A program made the translations under genes and the position numbers. The notes under the pieces were generated by a model that was not told where the DNA came from, did not search any database, and was given only the letters and a program-made list of their open reading frames with translations. This document shows positions 7,099-15,427 of a stretch of DNA of 64,000 nucleotides, one piece after another; the first letter of the stretch is position 1, and each line of letters begins with the position of its first letter. This DNA is from Lachnospiraceae bacterium (GTDB lineage Bacteria; Bacillota; Clostridia; Lachnospirales; Lachnospiraceae), in assembly GCA_021770755.1 (NCBI GenBank), contig JAETQI010000003.1, forward strand, positions 1-64,000. The letters are read 5' to 3'.

Positions 7099-8673
7099 AT
7101 GGTATATAATAACTTGCATATATCTGGCGCAAAAGGATACGGGCAGGCAGGGGCAAGCCATACCAGAAGGGCTTTAAAGGGATTTAATCCTATGTCGGGC
7201 AGTCCGAGAGAAGACATTGACGACAATAATTATACATTAAGGCAGCGTGGGCGTATGCTTACAATGTCGGCTCCAATAGCGGCGTCTGCAGTAAAAACCA
7301 ACCGCACAAATACCATCGGTCTGGGGCTGAAATTAAATCCGAGACCAGACCGTGCGATCCTTGAACTCACATCAGAACAGGCAAAGGAGTGGGAGCGGGG
7401 AGTGAAAGCAGAATTCCGAATGTGGGCAGAGCATAAGCAGCGGTGTGACATTACAGGAATTAATGATTTTTATATGATGCAGCAGTTATGTTTCTACTCA
7501 TGGCTGTCAAGCGGGGATGTGTTTGTAGTGCGAAAAGAAGGTGAAACACCAAACTGTCCATATACCTTAAAATTGCATGTGATAGAAGCAGACAGGTGCA
7601 GCACACCGGCAGATGGGCTTGCTTATACAATAGGGGTCACGGAGGGCAAAAATCCTGATAATTGTAACCGTATATATGATGGAGTGGAAGTAAACAAGGA
7701 GGGTGGAGTAGTTGCGTACTGGTTTCGGAATACATATCCATATCAGATTACGTATGAAAAGACGGACTGGGTAAGGATCGAAGCTTACGGACAAAAAACA
7801 GGTCTCCCCAATGTGATGCATATCATGAATACGGAGCGGCCAGAGCAATACAGAGGTGTGACATATCTGGCGCCGATTATCGAGCCATTATTACAGATCA
7901 AAAGATATACAGATGCGGAAATAATGGCAGCAGTGGCACAGGCATTTTTCTCTGTCTTTATTAAATCGGAGGCGGCGACAGGTATGGATGGAATGCCGTT
8001 TAATGAGGTTGGAGACGGTCAGGAGGCAGATGATCAGGTCAGTTATGATCCAAACGAGTATGAAATGGGATCGGGAAATATAAATGTTATGAATCCGGGG
8101 GAAAGTGTCGAACTGGTCGAGACGAAGAGACCCAATAGCGGTTTTGAACCTTTTTTCAAGGCTATGTGCAAGCAGATCGGTGCGGCATTGGAGATTCCAG
8201 CAGAACTTCTTATAAAGGAATTTACGGCAAGTTATTCCGCGTCAAGGGCAGCGCTGCTGGAAGCATGGAAAGCGTTCAAGATGTATCGGAACTGGTTTAC
8301 ATCTTCATTCTGCAAGCCGGTATATGAGATATGGCTGTCGGAAGCGATCGCACGGGGGCGGGTAAATGCCCCGGGATTTTTCAGCGATCCGCTTGTGAGG
8401 GAGGCGTGGCTGGGTAGTGAATGGATAGGACCGTCACAGGGACAGTTGGATCCGGTCAAGGAAGTAAATGCAGAAATTTTATCCATTCAAAACGGACTGA
8501 CGACTCATGAGGCGGCAGCAGCCAAGATTAACGGATCCGACTGGGATACTAATATAGATCAGTTGGAGATGGAATTTCGAAAAGTAGACGAACTGGAGGA
8601 CAGATTGTCAAGACTGACGATGATGGAAGAGGAGGATAGGGAAGATGATTCGGACAGTGATGAGGAAATATAG
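7099..8673 (+). CDS. Portal protein, lambda GpB family
   Basis: A protein of 524 residues. Hallmarks of the lambda portal family are present: an N-terminal RGRMLTMSAPIAASAVKTNR, GLGLKLNPRPD, WLSSGDVFVVRK, VTYLAPIIEPLLQIKRYTDAE, and PAELLIKEFTASYSASRAAL near the C-terminus. Twelve copies form the ring at the head vertex through which DNA enters and to which the tail joins. Start after AGGAGG. The last 29 bases overlap the protease gene, as in lambda-like phages. The C-terminus is acidic (EEEDREDDSDSDEE). Confidence 0.92.
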   Translation: MVYNNLHISGAKGYGQAGASHTRRALKGFNPMSGSPREDIDDNNYTLRQRGRMLTMSAPIAASAVKTNRTNTIGLGLKLNPRPDRAILELTSEQAKEWERGVKAEFRMWAEHKQRCDITGINDFYMMQQLCFYSWLSSGDVFVVRKEGETPNCPYTLKLHVIEADRCSTPADGLAYTIGVTEGKNPDNCNRIYDGVEVNKEGGVVAYWFRNTYPYQITYEKTDWVRIEAYGQKTGLPNVMHIMNTERPEQYRGVTYLAPIIEPLLQIKRYTDAEIMAAVAQAFFSVFIKSEAATGMDGMPFNEVGDGQEADDQVSYDPNEYEMGSGNINVMNPGESVELVETKRPNSGFEPFFKAMCKQIGAALEIPAELLIKEFTASYSASRAALLEAWKAFKMYRNWFTSSFCKPVYEIWLSEAIARGRVNAPGFFSDPLVREAWLGSEWIGPSQGQLDPVKEVNAEILSIQNGLTTHEAAAAKINGSDWDTNIDQLEMEFRKVDELEDRLSRLTMMEEEDREDDSDSDEEI

Positions 8674-9898
8674 GAATGGACCGGCACCAATGCCGTTTAA
8701 GATGCCGCAGGATATGAAGCCTTATAATATTATTGACAATAATGATGAGGCAGAGGTCAACATGTACGGCGAAGTAGTGTCGGAGATTCCTACTGACTGG
8801 TGGGGAGACAAGATCGAAGGCATGTATATTGTCCTTGCAGATTTTCTGAATGACATGGAACAACTGAAAAGTAAATCAAAGGTAACATTCCACATCAATT
8901 CACCAGGCGGGGAAGTATTTGCGGGTATATCGATATACAACCGCATGAAGGAATTTAAAGGGATCGTCAGCACTGTGGTTGATGGTCTGGCTGCAAGTGC
9001 GGCATCGATCATAGCGCAGGGAGGAACAAAAGGACACAGGAAGGTGTGCAATGGATCATTAACAATGATTCATGGTGCATCTTCTTTTATGTTCGGGAGA
9101 TACAATGCAAATGAATTGAAGGACAGCATAGCGCAACTGAATGCCATCGACAAATCTATTGCGGAAATATACGCAGCATGTACAGGGTTGGATCATGAAA
9201 AGGTGAAAAGCATGCTGGCAAAAACCACCTGGATGTCGGCGCAGGATGCTATTGATAATGGATTTGCGGATGAGATTGCAGATGTGGGACAGCCGGTGAC
9301 AATGAGCATCAATAAAGACAGAAGTATCATGATCGTTAACGGGATACCGATGTCGGTAAGAGGCTTTATGGACATACCGGACTATATACAGGTATGCGAT
9401 GAGGTAACAGCCGGGAAACAGCCGGATGTTATAGATAATAAACAGACAGGAGGAGAGAATCATATGACTTTAGAGGAGCTGATAAAACAGGATCCGGAGC
9501 TTGTTGAACAGATCAGGAATACTGCCATACAGTCAGTGCAGACAGACACACAGCAGGCAGTCAGTGCGGCGGTGGGCGACGAATTAAACCGTCTGAAATC
9601 AATTGATGAGATTGCAGGGAAGATCGCGGATAAGGCGCTGGTAGAGCGGGCGAAGTACGGTGATGAAAAGATGTCTGCCGCAGACCTTGCCCTGGAAGCG
9701 TTGAAGTCCCAGAACGATGTGGGACAGGCATTTCTGAACAACATGAAAGAGGATGTCAAAAATTCCGGGGCGGAAGCGATTGCACCGACGCCTAACAGCA
9801 ATCTTTCCGCAGAAGAGCAGGCACAGAAAGATATCATGGACGGGGCAGCCCTGATCGCAGGGATTGCGCCAGAGATGAAGCAGAGGGGGGAAGTATAA
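8645..9898 (+). CDS. Head maturation protease (ClpP/S49-like) fused to scaffold
   Basis: A protein of 417 residues. The first 210 are a ClpP-type serine protease: FHINSPGGEVFAG, catalytic Ser118 in GLAASAAS and His143 in LTMIHGAS. From about residue 270 the sequence turns helical and charged (MTLEELIKQDPELVEQIRN onward), the scaffold that shapes the procapsid and is then degraded. This is the C/Nu3 arrangement of lambda, where the scaffold is also made separately from an internal start. Here an ATG at 9464 preceded by AGGAGGAGA is a strong internal start for a scaffold-only product. The stop overlaps the next start as TAATG. Confidence 0.9.
   Translation: MIRTVMRKYRNGPAPMPFKMPQDMKPYNIIDNNDEAEVNMYGEVVSEIPTDWWGDKIEGMYIVLADFLNDMEQLKSKSKVTFHINSPGGEVFAGISIYNRMKEFKGIVSTVVDGLAASAASIIAQGGTKGHRKVCNGSLTMIHGASSFMFGRYNANELKDSIAQLNAIDKSIAEIYAACTGLDHEKVKSMLAKTTWMSAQDAIDNGFADEIADVGQPVTMSINKDRSIMIVNGIPMSVRGFMDIPDYIQVCDEVTAGKQPDVIDNKQTGGENHMTLEELIKQDPELVEQIRNTAIQSVQTDTQQAVSAAVGDELNRLKSIDEIAGKIADKALVERAKYGDEKMSAADLALEALKSQNDVGQAFLNNMKEDVKNSGAEAIAPTPNSNLSAEEQAQKDIMDGAALIAGIAPEMKQRGEV
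9464..9898 (+). CDS. Probable internal-start scaffold protein (Nu3-like)
   Basis: Within the protease-scaffold gene, in the same frame, an ideal ribosome site (AGGAGGAGA at 9450-9458) stands ahead of the ATG at 9464. It would give a product of 144 residues, all helical and acidic, like lambda Nu3, which is made from an internal start of gene C. A strong Shine-Dalgarno sequence inside a coding frame at precisely the domain border is the evidence; production is not proven. Confidence 0.55.
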   Translation: MTLEELIKQDPELVEQIRNTAIQSVQTDTQQAVSAAVGDELNRLKSIDEIAGKIADKALVERAKYGDEKMSAADLALEALKSQNDVGQAFLNNMKEDVKNSGAEAIAPTPNSNLSAEEQAQKDIMDGAALIAGIAPEMKQRGEV

Positions 9899-10275
9899 TG
9901 ACCGGAAGAGAAGTAATCGGGAGCTGTATGCTGGAGATGCTTGTTGCAGATGCGGATTTTCCAATGAGCGTAGTTTCTGTAACACTCTCAGCAACACCGG
10001 ACGGTGAGATGCAGCTTGGGAGAGGATCAGTACTGGCAGCAGATGACGTTGATGGAAAGTGTAGTCTGCTGAGTGGTGCGGAAGGAAAAACTGCGTCATA
10101 CATTCTTGCAGAACCTGCTGTGACATCTGCCACGGAAGAGGTGGTTGGTGTGGCGTATGAGACAGGAAAATTCATCACGCAGAGCCTCATTGTTGCAGAC
10201 GGATACCAGTTGTCAGTCAAAGACCGCAAGGATCTTCGGGATGCGGGAATATTGACAGAAGGCGCATTGATGTAA
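9898..10275 (+). CDS. Head decoration protein (lambda gpD-like)
   Basis: A protein of 125 residues, all-beta in appearance with a C-terminal helix (SVKDRKDLRDAGI). It lies between the protease and the major capsid genes, the same place as lambda D. Decoration proteins of this family bind as trimers on expanded capsids and lock them against internal DNA pressure. The conserved flow 'ASYILAEPAVTSATEEVVGVAYETGKF' is typical of the D-like family. Start and upstream stop overlap by one base (TAATG), indicating coupled translation. Confidence 0.8.
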   Translation: MTGREVIGSCMLEMLVADADFPMSVVSVTLSATPDGEMQLGRGSVLAADDVDGKCSLLSGAEGKTASYILAEPAVTSATEEVVGVAYETGKFITQSLIVADGYQLSVKDRKDLRDAGILTEGALM

Positions 10276-10292
10276 AGGAGGATATATAACAT

Positions 10293-11369
10293 ATGGCAAT
10301 TGATATTTACCAGACGCAGACCATGATCGCGGCAATGCAGATCATGCCGAAACGCCCGACCTTTTTACGTGACAGATATTTTGAAACATCAGATGCAGAC
10401 ATGTTTGTCACGGAGGACGTACTGGTCGAGTACAAGGATGAGAAATCAAGAAAGATGGCACCGTTTGTAATGCCCAGAAAGGGAGGAATTGCAGTGCCGA
10501 GGGATGGGTATAGGACAGAACGGCTTACACCGCCGTACATTGCACCCGAACGGACGCTCACGGTAGATGACCTGAAAAAGAAGCAGTTTGGGGAAACGCT
10601 GTTTTCGCAGAAGACACCTGCAGCAAGGGAAGGGCAGATCCTGAAAAATGACCTGACAGAGCTAAACGGAATGATCGACACAAGCGAGGAATGTATGTCA
10701 TCGCGGACGCTTTTTGATAATGGGTATTCATTCCGACAGTATGCGGACAAATACGGGTCGGGAGAATATGAAGAGTATGAGATCCACTTTTATGATGGGG
10801 AGCAGAATACGGCAGTATATACGCCGGCAGCATCATGGAGCAGGACAAATGATGTTATTATCGCAGATTTATACATAATGGCAAAAATGTTAAAAAATCG
10901 CGGACTTAGGGCATCAGATGTAATCTTTGGAGATGAAGTTGGAAATGTGATCATCAACAATGATTATATTCAGAAACTGCTTGATAATAGGCGGTTGAAT
11001 CTTGCAGATATCAACCCACAGCAGCTTCCTGATGGAGCCACATCATACGGAAAAATCAACTGCATGGGAATCGTACTGGAGCTGATCTGTTACTCGGAGG
11101 AGTACGTGGACATTGAAGACGGAAAAACGAAGCCGTTTGTCCCATCAGGGAAAATAACTGTGACTGCGCCTGGGATGGGGAAGTGCATGTATGGATCAAT
11201 CACCCAGATGGAGGAGTCAGATAAGCAGTTCCATACATATGTAAATAAGCGGGTGCCGCATGTTACATACAATACGCATGACAGTGTGCGTACACTGGCG
11301 CAGCAGGCGAGACCATTAATGGCTCCCAAGATCAAAGATTCAGCAATCAGTGCTACAGTCCTTTACTAA
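10293..11369 (+). CDS. Major capsid protein (GpE family)
   Basis: A protein of 358 residues. It carries the lambda-E family landmarks: the N-terminal PTFLRDRYF, VLVEYKDEKSRKMAPFV, GYRTERLTPPYIAPERTLT and a middle DVIFGDEVGN. It forms the icosahedral shell with an HK97 fold. A near-consensus AAAGGAGGA lies 10 bases before the ATG, as expected for the most abundant head protein. It ends in PLMAPKIKDSAISATVLY. No unusual features. Confidence 0.92.
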   Translation: MAIDIYQTQTMIAAMQIMPKRPTFLRDRYFETSDADMFVTEDVLVEYKDEKSRKMAPFVMPRKGGIAVPRDGYRTERLTPPYIAPERTLTVDDLKKKQFGETLFSQKTPAAREGQILKNDLTELNGMIDTSEECMSSRTLFDNGYSFRQYADKYGSGEYEEYEIHFYDGEQNTAVYTPAASWSRTNDVIIADLYIMAKMLKNRGLRASDVIFGDEVGNVIINNDYIQKLLDNRRLNLADINPQQLPDGATSYGKINCMGIVLELICYSEEYVDIEDGKTKPFVPSGKITVTAPGMGKCMYGSITQMEESDKQFHTYVNKRVPHVTYNTHDSVRTLAQQARPLMAPKIKDSAISATVLY

Positions 11370-11398
11370 AGGGTCTTGTGGCAGAAAGGAATGAACGT

Positions 11399-11836
11399 AT
11401 GTTGATTAAAATTTTAGCGGGTGCATATGGGCACAGACCCGATCCGGAGAAAAGTTATATCGAAAAGAAAGATAAAGACAGTGATCCGTTTGAGGTAAAT
11501 GAGAAAGAGGCTGCGAGGCTGATCGGGCTTGGCATTGCCGAAAAGGCTGTTGTGAATATTGAAAAAAAGTCGGATGAAATGTCTGTTCCGACAGATCCGG
11601 GTGGTCAGGATGATGATCTTGAACAGCTTTCAATTCAGAAATTGAGAAAGATGGCGAAAGATCTGGGACTTCCTGCTGATGGAAGCAAGACCGTATTGGC
11701 TGGGAAAATTAGGAATGCGTTAAATATCCAGCAAAATCAGGAAGAAAGTGACGATCAGGAGGAGGAAGGTGATGAAACCAATATCTCTGACAAAGAGGCA
11801 CCCCCGATCTTGCAGGCAGAAGATCCGGAGGTGTGA
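11399..11836 (+). CDS. SAP-domain phage head-tail region protein (FI-like position)
   Basis: A protein of 145 residues. The N-terminal 50 residues (MLIKILAGAYGHRPDPEKSY, DPFEVNEKEAARLI) are a small conserved module seen right after capsid genes in Clostridia phages. It is followed by a SAP-type helix-extended-helix (LEQLSIQKLRKMAKDLGLPA, then KTVLAGKIRNAL) at about residues 77-112, and an acidic tail (EESDDQEEEGDE). SAP modules bind nucleic acid. The position matches lambda FI, which helps packaging, but the sequences are not clearly related. ATG 11399 follows AAAGGA; a GTG at 11378 is the alternative start. Confidence 0.6.
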   Translation: MLIKILAGAYGHRPDPEKSYIEKKDKDSDPFEVNEKEAARLIGLGIAEKAVVNIEKKSDEMSVPTDPGGQDDDLEQLSIQKLRKMAKDLGLPADGSKTVLAGKIRNALNIQQNQEESDDQEEEGDETNISDKEAPPILQAEDPEV

Positions 11837-11838
11837 TC

Positions 11839-12150
11839 ATGTCAGCGTTTCAGGATATGGTCAGACAGGATTTGGAGGTAGTTTTTGATCCTGATGAACT
11901 TGGAGAAGAACACAGCATTGACGGAAAGATAGTGGTATGTATTGTTGACGATCAGACATACCGCGATAGAAAAGGCGGTGCAGAGTATGCCGTTTCCCAG
12001 TCAACAGTATTTCTGTTTGCGCGGAGCGAGGATCTTCCGCCGCGCAGGGAGCCAGGCGAAGAACTTCGTTTTGACGGTGTTCCGTACACGATCGAGACGT
12101 GGGATGAGGACATGGGCGTATCTTCTGTGTCCTTATCCATCAATATGTAA
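11839..12150 (+). CDS. Head-tail attachment protein (FII-like)
   Basis: A protein of 103 residues, mostly beta: VVFDPDELGEEHSIDGKIVVCIVDD, then DLPPRREPGEELRFDGVPYTIETWDEDMG. This resembles the phage ATP-binding-sugar-transporter-like/FII group that sits on the portal-connector face and accepts the tail. It starts at ATG 11839 behind GGAGGTG, overlapping the end of the SAP-domain gene region. Confidence 0.6.
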   Translation: MSAFQDMVRQDLEVVFDPDELGEEHSIDGKIVVCIVDDQTYRDRKGGAEYAVSQSTVFLFARSEDLPPRREPGEELRFDGVPYTIETWDEDMGVSSVSLSINM

Positions 12151-12160
12151 GGGGGGGACT

Positions 12161-12787
12161 ATGGCAATAACGGATTCAATGATCAAAATAGCGGACTGGC
12201 TGAATAAGGAAGTATGTCCGGGTTATAAATTCAAGGTTCCGCCAGAGGGCAGGAAACAGGACAGTGACAGGAAACAGATACTGGCACCGATGGATGATGG
12301 ATACCAGTATCAGGAACTAAGCCCGTATGCATTTGCAATGTTCTTGCCGACAAAGGATAAGATACCGCCGCCAAAACACCCGAATATGCCGTCCGTGTGT
12401 GTACAGCTTGTAAGCGGTTCCGATGATCTGTTAAAAGGAAACAGGGAAATGACAGTCAACCTTGCCTGTTCCTGCTGGAATCCGGGGATCCATGTTCAGG
12501 ACATCTATTTTCCGAAGGGCAGCCGGCCGGAGACGCCGCCGCATTTCGAGCTATCATATACAGGGTGGATGGATGCATGGAATCTTGTGGACGGCATTTT
12601 AATGAAACTAGGGGAAATCAACAGTATTGACGGCTATGTACAAATTGTTAAGGATACCCCGGTTACATTCGGATGCTACAAGGAGCAGGACAATATACCG
12701 GATTTTTACCCATATTGGTTTGCATGGGTACAGTTTAAGGTACGGTCGGCATTTTACAGGAACAACGAAATGGAAAAATTTTTGTAG
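12161..12787 (+). CDS. Putative tail terminator/completion protein
   Basis: A protein of 208 residues between the head-tail joining and sheath genes, where contractile-tailed phages encode tail terminator or completion proteins. An N-terminal ADWLNKEVCPGYKF, a middle VCVQLVSGSDDLLKGNREM and a conserved WNLVDGILMKLGEIN helix can be seen; no catalytic motif. I put the start at ATG 12161, after GGGGGGGA directly behind the previous stop; the frame is also open further upstream, but that overlaps the previous gene fully. Role from position only. Confidence 0.55.
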   Translation: MAITDSMIKIADWLNKEVCPGYKFKVPPEGRKQDSDRKQILAPMDDGYQYQELSPYAFAMFLPTKDKIPPPKHPNMPSVCVQLVSGSDDLLKGNREMTVNLACSCWNPGIHVQDIYFPKGSRPETPPHFELSYTGWMDAWNLVDGILMKLGEINSIDGYVQIVKDTPVTFGCYKEQDNIPDFYPYWFAWVQFKVRSAFYRNNEMEKFL

Positions 12788-12805
12788 GAGGAGGTATTTT
12801 CGGCC

Positions 12806-14305
12806 ATGGCAAATGAATATTTGTATGGTGCATATGGCAGGCTTGGCCAGACCATAGCACGTAATGCCGTACAGACGGGGACTGTCCCTGTTTATGTGGG
12901 GACGGCGCCTGTCAATCTGGTAAAGGGATATAAAACGCATGGCATCATCAACACACCAGTAAAATTAATAAACCTGCCCAATGCACAACAGACAATAGGT
13001 TATTCAGGAGATTGGAAACAGTTTACGCTCTGCGAGGCGGTGTCGGCTCACTTTGACAATATACTGGGAAATATAGGCCCCATATACGTGATCAATGTGC
13101 TGGATCCTGATATTAACAGAAAAATGCCGGAGGATGCTGTTAATATCAGTCTGGTGTTTTCGAATGGGCAGGCAGTGATCAAAAGTACTACGATCATACT
13201 TGATACGCTTGTTCTCGATGGACTTGTTGAAGGCTACGATTATACAGTTGATTACAACTATGCGAGTGGTACTGCGATCATAAAATCAATCGGAGCAAAC
13301 AGGATCACCGGTGCAGTCGATGCGAGCTATCTGGAGGTAGATTTTGATGGAATCAATGCTGATGCGATCATAGGAAGCGTGACGGCAAATGGAGAATATT
13401 CAGGACTGGGGGCGCTGCAGTTGCTTTACCAAGAGCAGTATCAGATCTGCAACCTGTTAATGGCACCCGGATGGAGCCATATACCAAAAGTGTATAATGC
13501 AATGCTGACAGCATCAGAGCAGATCAACGGTCATTGGGATGCGTTCGTTCTTGCAGATATTCCTTTGGAAGCAGGTGAGAACGAAGAAAAAGTATCCATA
13601 GAAACTATTTCCGAGGCAAAGGCATGGAAGAAACAGAACGGATACAACAGTGAACGCAGTAAGGTATTCTGGCCGCAGGGCAGGGATAATATTGGAAAAG
13701 TGTATCACTTGTCTACGCTGGCAGCAGTCGAGTTTATGCGTATAGACCATACCCATGCGTCAGTCCCGTTTGAAACATGCGGAAATAAACAGATACCAGT
13801 CACAAGGCAGTATTTCGGGGATGCGTCCCCAAACAGGGGATTTGACCAGATCACCAGCAAGGAACTGACTTCAAATGGCATAAGTACCTGCGTATTCTGG
13901 GGTGGCAACTGGGTGCTCTGGGGAGACCATACTGCAGCATACACCTATGGCGCAGATGTGGATCCAAGGGCAATATTTGATGTTTCCATGCGTATGCTGT
14001 TTCACATTACAAATAGTTTCCAGCGCGAGTGGGGAACGACAATCGATGAGCCGTTTACGAAACAACTCAGGGACAGGATCATAAACAGGGAGCAGGAAAA
14101 GCTTGATACGCTAGTTGCACAGGGGGCGCTGATCGGGAATCCGTCCGTACTTTTCCTAGAATCCAATAACAGTACCGAAGACATGATGAACGGGGATTTC
14201 AGGTGGGACATTCCGGTGACGCCGACGCCGCCGCTTAAGAGTGCAACGGTATATGTGGCATATACGGAAGAGGGATTTTCCGCATATTTTGATGGGGAGG
14301 GATAA
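12806..14305 (+). CDS. Contractile tail sheath protein
   Basis: A protein of 499 residues. The N-terminus (YGRLGQTIARNAVQTGTVPVYVGTAP, VNTP-like turn, then EAVSAHFDNILGNIGPIYVINVLD) and the C-terminal core (DPRAIFDVSMRMLFHITNSF, QLRDRIINREQEKLD) match phage tail sheath proteins. The sheath contracts on infection and drives the tube through the envelope, so this is a myovirus. Strong AGGAGG before the ATG. The C-terminal 25 residues after PVTPTPP are an unusual short extension ending FSAYFDGEG. Confidence 0.93.
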   Translation: MANEYLYGAYGRLGQTIARNAVQTGTVPVYVGTAPVNLVKGYKTHGIINTPVKLINLPNAQQTIGYSGDWKQFTLCEAVSAHFDNILGNIGPIYVINVLDPDINRKMPEDAVNISLVFSNGQAVIKSTTIILDTLVLDGLVEGYDYTVDYNYASGTAIIKSIGANRITGAVDASYLEVDFDGINADAIIGSVTANGEYSGLGALQLLYQEQYQICNLLMAPGWSHIPKVYNAMLTASEQINGHWDAFVLADIPLEAGENEEKVSIETISEAKAWKKQNGYNSERSKVFWPQGRDNIGKVYHLSTLAAVEFMRIDHTHASVPFETCGNKQIPVTRQYFGDASPNRGFDQITSKELTSNGISTCVFWGGNWVLWGDHTAAYTYGADVDPRAIFDVSMRMLFHITNSFQREWGTTIDEPFTKQLRDRIINREQEKLDTLVAQGALIGNPSVLFLESNNSTEDMMNGDFRWDIPVTPTPPLKSATVYVAYTEEGFSAYFDGEG

Positions 14306-14307
14306 CA

Positions 14308-14823
14308 ATGGCGGTAGTAACAGATCTTAGAGGACCTGTAAACGGTACAACGGTGTATATCAATGGGAGTCTGGTCGCCAGAAATACAACAATCACACTG
14401 CCCGAGATAACGCATGTGACAGCTACGGTAAAAGCAGCATTGGGAGAACATGAAGTACCATTGTTTGGACTTGTGGAAGCAATGGAAGCCATGATCCAAA
14501 AGATCGGGGTGGATGCAGGACTTGCGAAAGCACTGACCATGGAAAACAAAACGTATGAATTCCGGTGGGCGCAGCAGGTGACTCCGGTCAATGGTTCAGA
14601 CAGACTGGAAGGGTGCAAGGCGTTTATCCGTGGTATTCCAAAGGTAGCGGTGCCATCGTTCGAACTGAATCCGGGAGATTCTGTCGAGGTGGATATCCCG
14701 TTGTCCGTAACACGGTATCAGTTGTTTGTAGACGGGAACGAAGTGCTGATGGCAGATAAACTTTCGGGCATCTGTAAGATCAACGGTGTGGATTATGCGA
14801 GCAGACTGAACAGTCTGTTATAA
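14308..14823 (+). CDS. Major tail tube protein (P2 FII-like)
   Basis: A protein of 171 residues directly behind the sheath gene. ITLPEITHVTATVKAALGEHEVPLFGLVEAMEAMI and the regular beta pattern are typical of the P2 FII tube family, which forms the inner tube of contractile tails. The stop is followed by a stem-loop before the chaperone gene. Confidence 0.88.
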   Translation: MAVVTDLRGPVNGTTVYINGSLVARNTTITLPEITHVTATVKAALGEHEVPLFGLVEAMEAMIQKIGVDAGLAKALTMENKTYEFRWAQQVTPVNGSDRLEGCKAFIRGIPKVAVPSFELNPGDSVEVDIPLSVTRYQLFVDGNEVLMADKLSGICKINGVDYASRLNSLL

Positions 14824-14847
14824 GATAATATGGCAAGGCAATCGGGG

Positions 14848-14872
14848 GGACATTCATATGTCCTTATTTTTT
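14848..14872 (+). terminator. Weak terminator/attenuator between tube and chaperone genes
   Basis: GGACAT, a TCAT loop and ATGTCC (14848-14863) are followed by TTATTTTTTT. The six-pair stem is short, so it probably trims expression of the downstream genes relative to sheath and tube rather than stopping transcription. The T run abuts the chaperone's ribosome site (GGAGG). Confidence 0.5.
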
Positions 14873-14885
14873 GGAGGTTTTGTGC

Positions 14886-15293
14886 ATGAGACAGAAAATA
14901 GAGCTTAGACAGCCCATTATGATCAATGGGAAAAATTATAAAGAACTGGAATATGACTTCGAGGAACTTACCTGTGAGGATTATACAACGGCCGCAACTT
15001 ATGCGGACGCCAATGCACTTCGTGCCTCTCGGAGCGGGAAACCCAGCGCGCCCATAATGGAGCAGAATATCAGTTTCCACATGTATCTGGGCATGACAGC
15101 AGTCGTGGCAGCAAACAGGGAGTTGATCGATATTGCTGACATGGAGAGGATCAAGGGGTATGACTTGGTAGAGATTACGCAAGTGGGAAGAAATTTTATA
15201 GCAGGGAGATCGGCGGAACCCTCAAGCCCAAGCAGCTCAGAAGAGCGCTCCGAAGTTACTCCCGAATCTACCATACCGGCATTAAAGAAATAG
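14886..15293 (+). CDS. Tail assembly chaperone, short form (GpE-like)
   Basis: A protein of 135 residues starting at ATG 14886 after TTGGAGG. KIELRQPIMINGKNYKELEYD is the standard opening of P2 E-type chaperones, which bind and hold the tape measure during tube assembly. Residues 102-135 lie beyond the slippery site at 15191-15197 and end in a Ser/Pro/Glu-rich tail (EPSSPSSSEERSEVTPE) unlike the helical tail of the frameshifted product. The ratio of the two forms sets assembly. Confidence 0.85.
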   Translation: MRQKIELRQPIMINGKNYKELEYDFEELTCEDYTTAATYADANALRASRSGKPSAPIMEQNISFHMYLGMTAVVAANRELIDIADMERIKGYDLVEITQVGRNFIAGRSAEPSSPSSSEERSEVTPESTIPALKK

Positions 15294-15424
15294 AACAAAT
15301 GGGGATGATCAGCTTTTTGAAAGAATTTGCGGAAGCTACAGAGGATATCAGGGAGGAGAACGAAAGACAGAAGAAAAACGCCGAGGCAATGCGGACGCAG
15401 GGCAGAAGAAGGAGGAAACACTAA
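14886..15424 (+). CDS. Tail assembly chaperone, -1 frameshift long form (GpE+E'-like)
   Basis: In the frame of the short form, A AAT TTT (15191-15197) is a canonical X XXY YYZ slippery heptamer. Shifting back one base at 15197 opens a continuous frame (YSREIGGTLKPKQLRRALRS, then IYHTGIKEIEQMG and a charged helix ending RRRRKH) that runs to TAA at 15422-15424, three bases before the tape-measure start. The product is about 179 residues and is written as join(14886..15197,15197..15424). This mirrors the conserved -1 frameshift of P2 E/E' and lambda G/T. No start codon explains the second frame otherwise. Confidence 0.85.
15191..15197 (+). other. Programmed -1 ribosomal frameshift site
   Basis: AAATTTT in the zero frame splits as A AAT TTT, so both tRNAs can re-pair after slipping one base back. 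It lies exactly where the second frame becomes necessary. Confidence 0.85.
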
Positions 15425-15427
15425 GCA

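Noticed and set aside
15294-15424. A separate small gene between the chaperone and tape measure
   Set aside because: It has no suitable start with ribosome site, while the -1 shift at 15191-15197 joins it cleanly to the chaperone.
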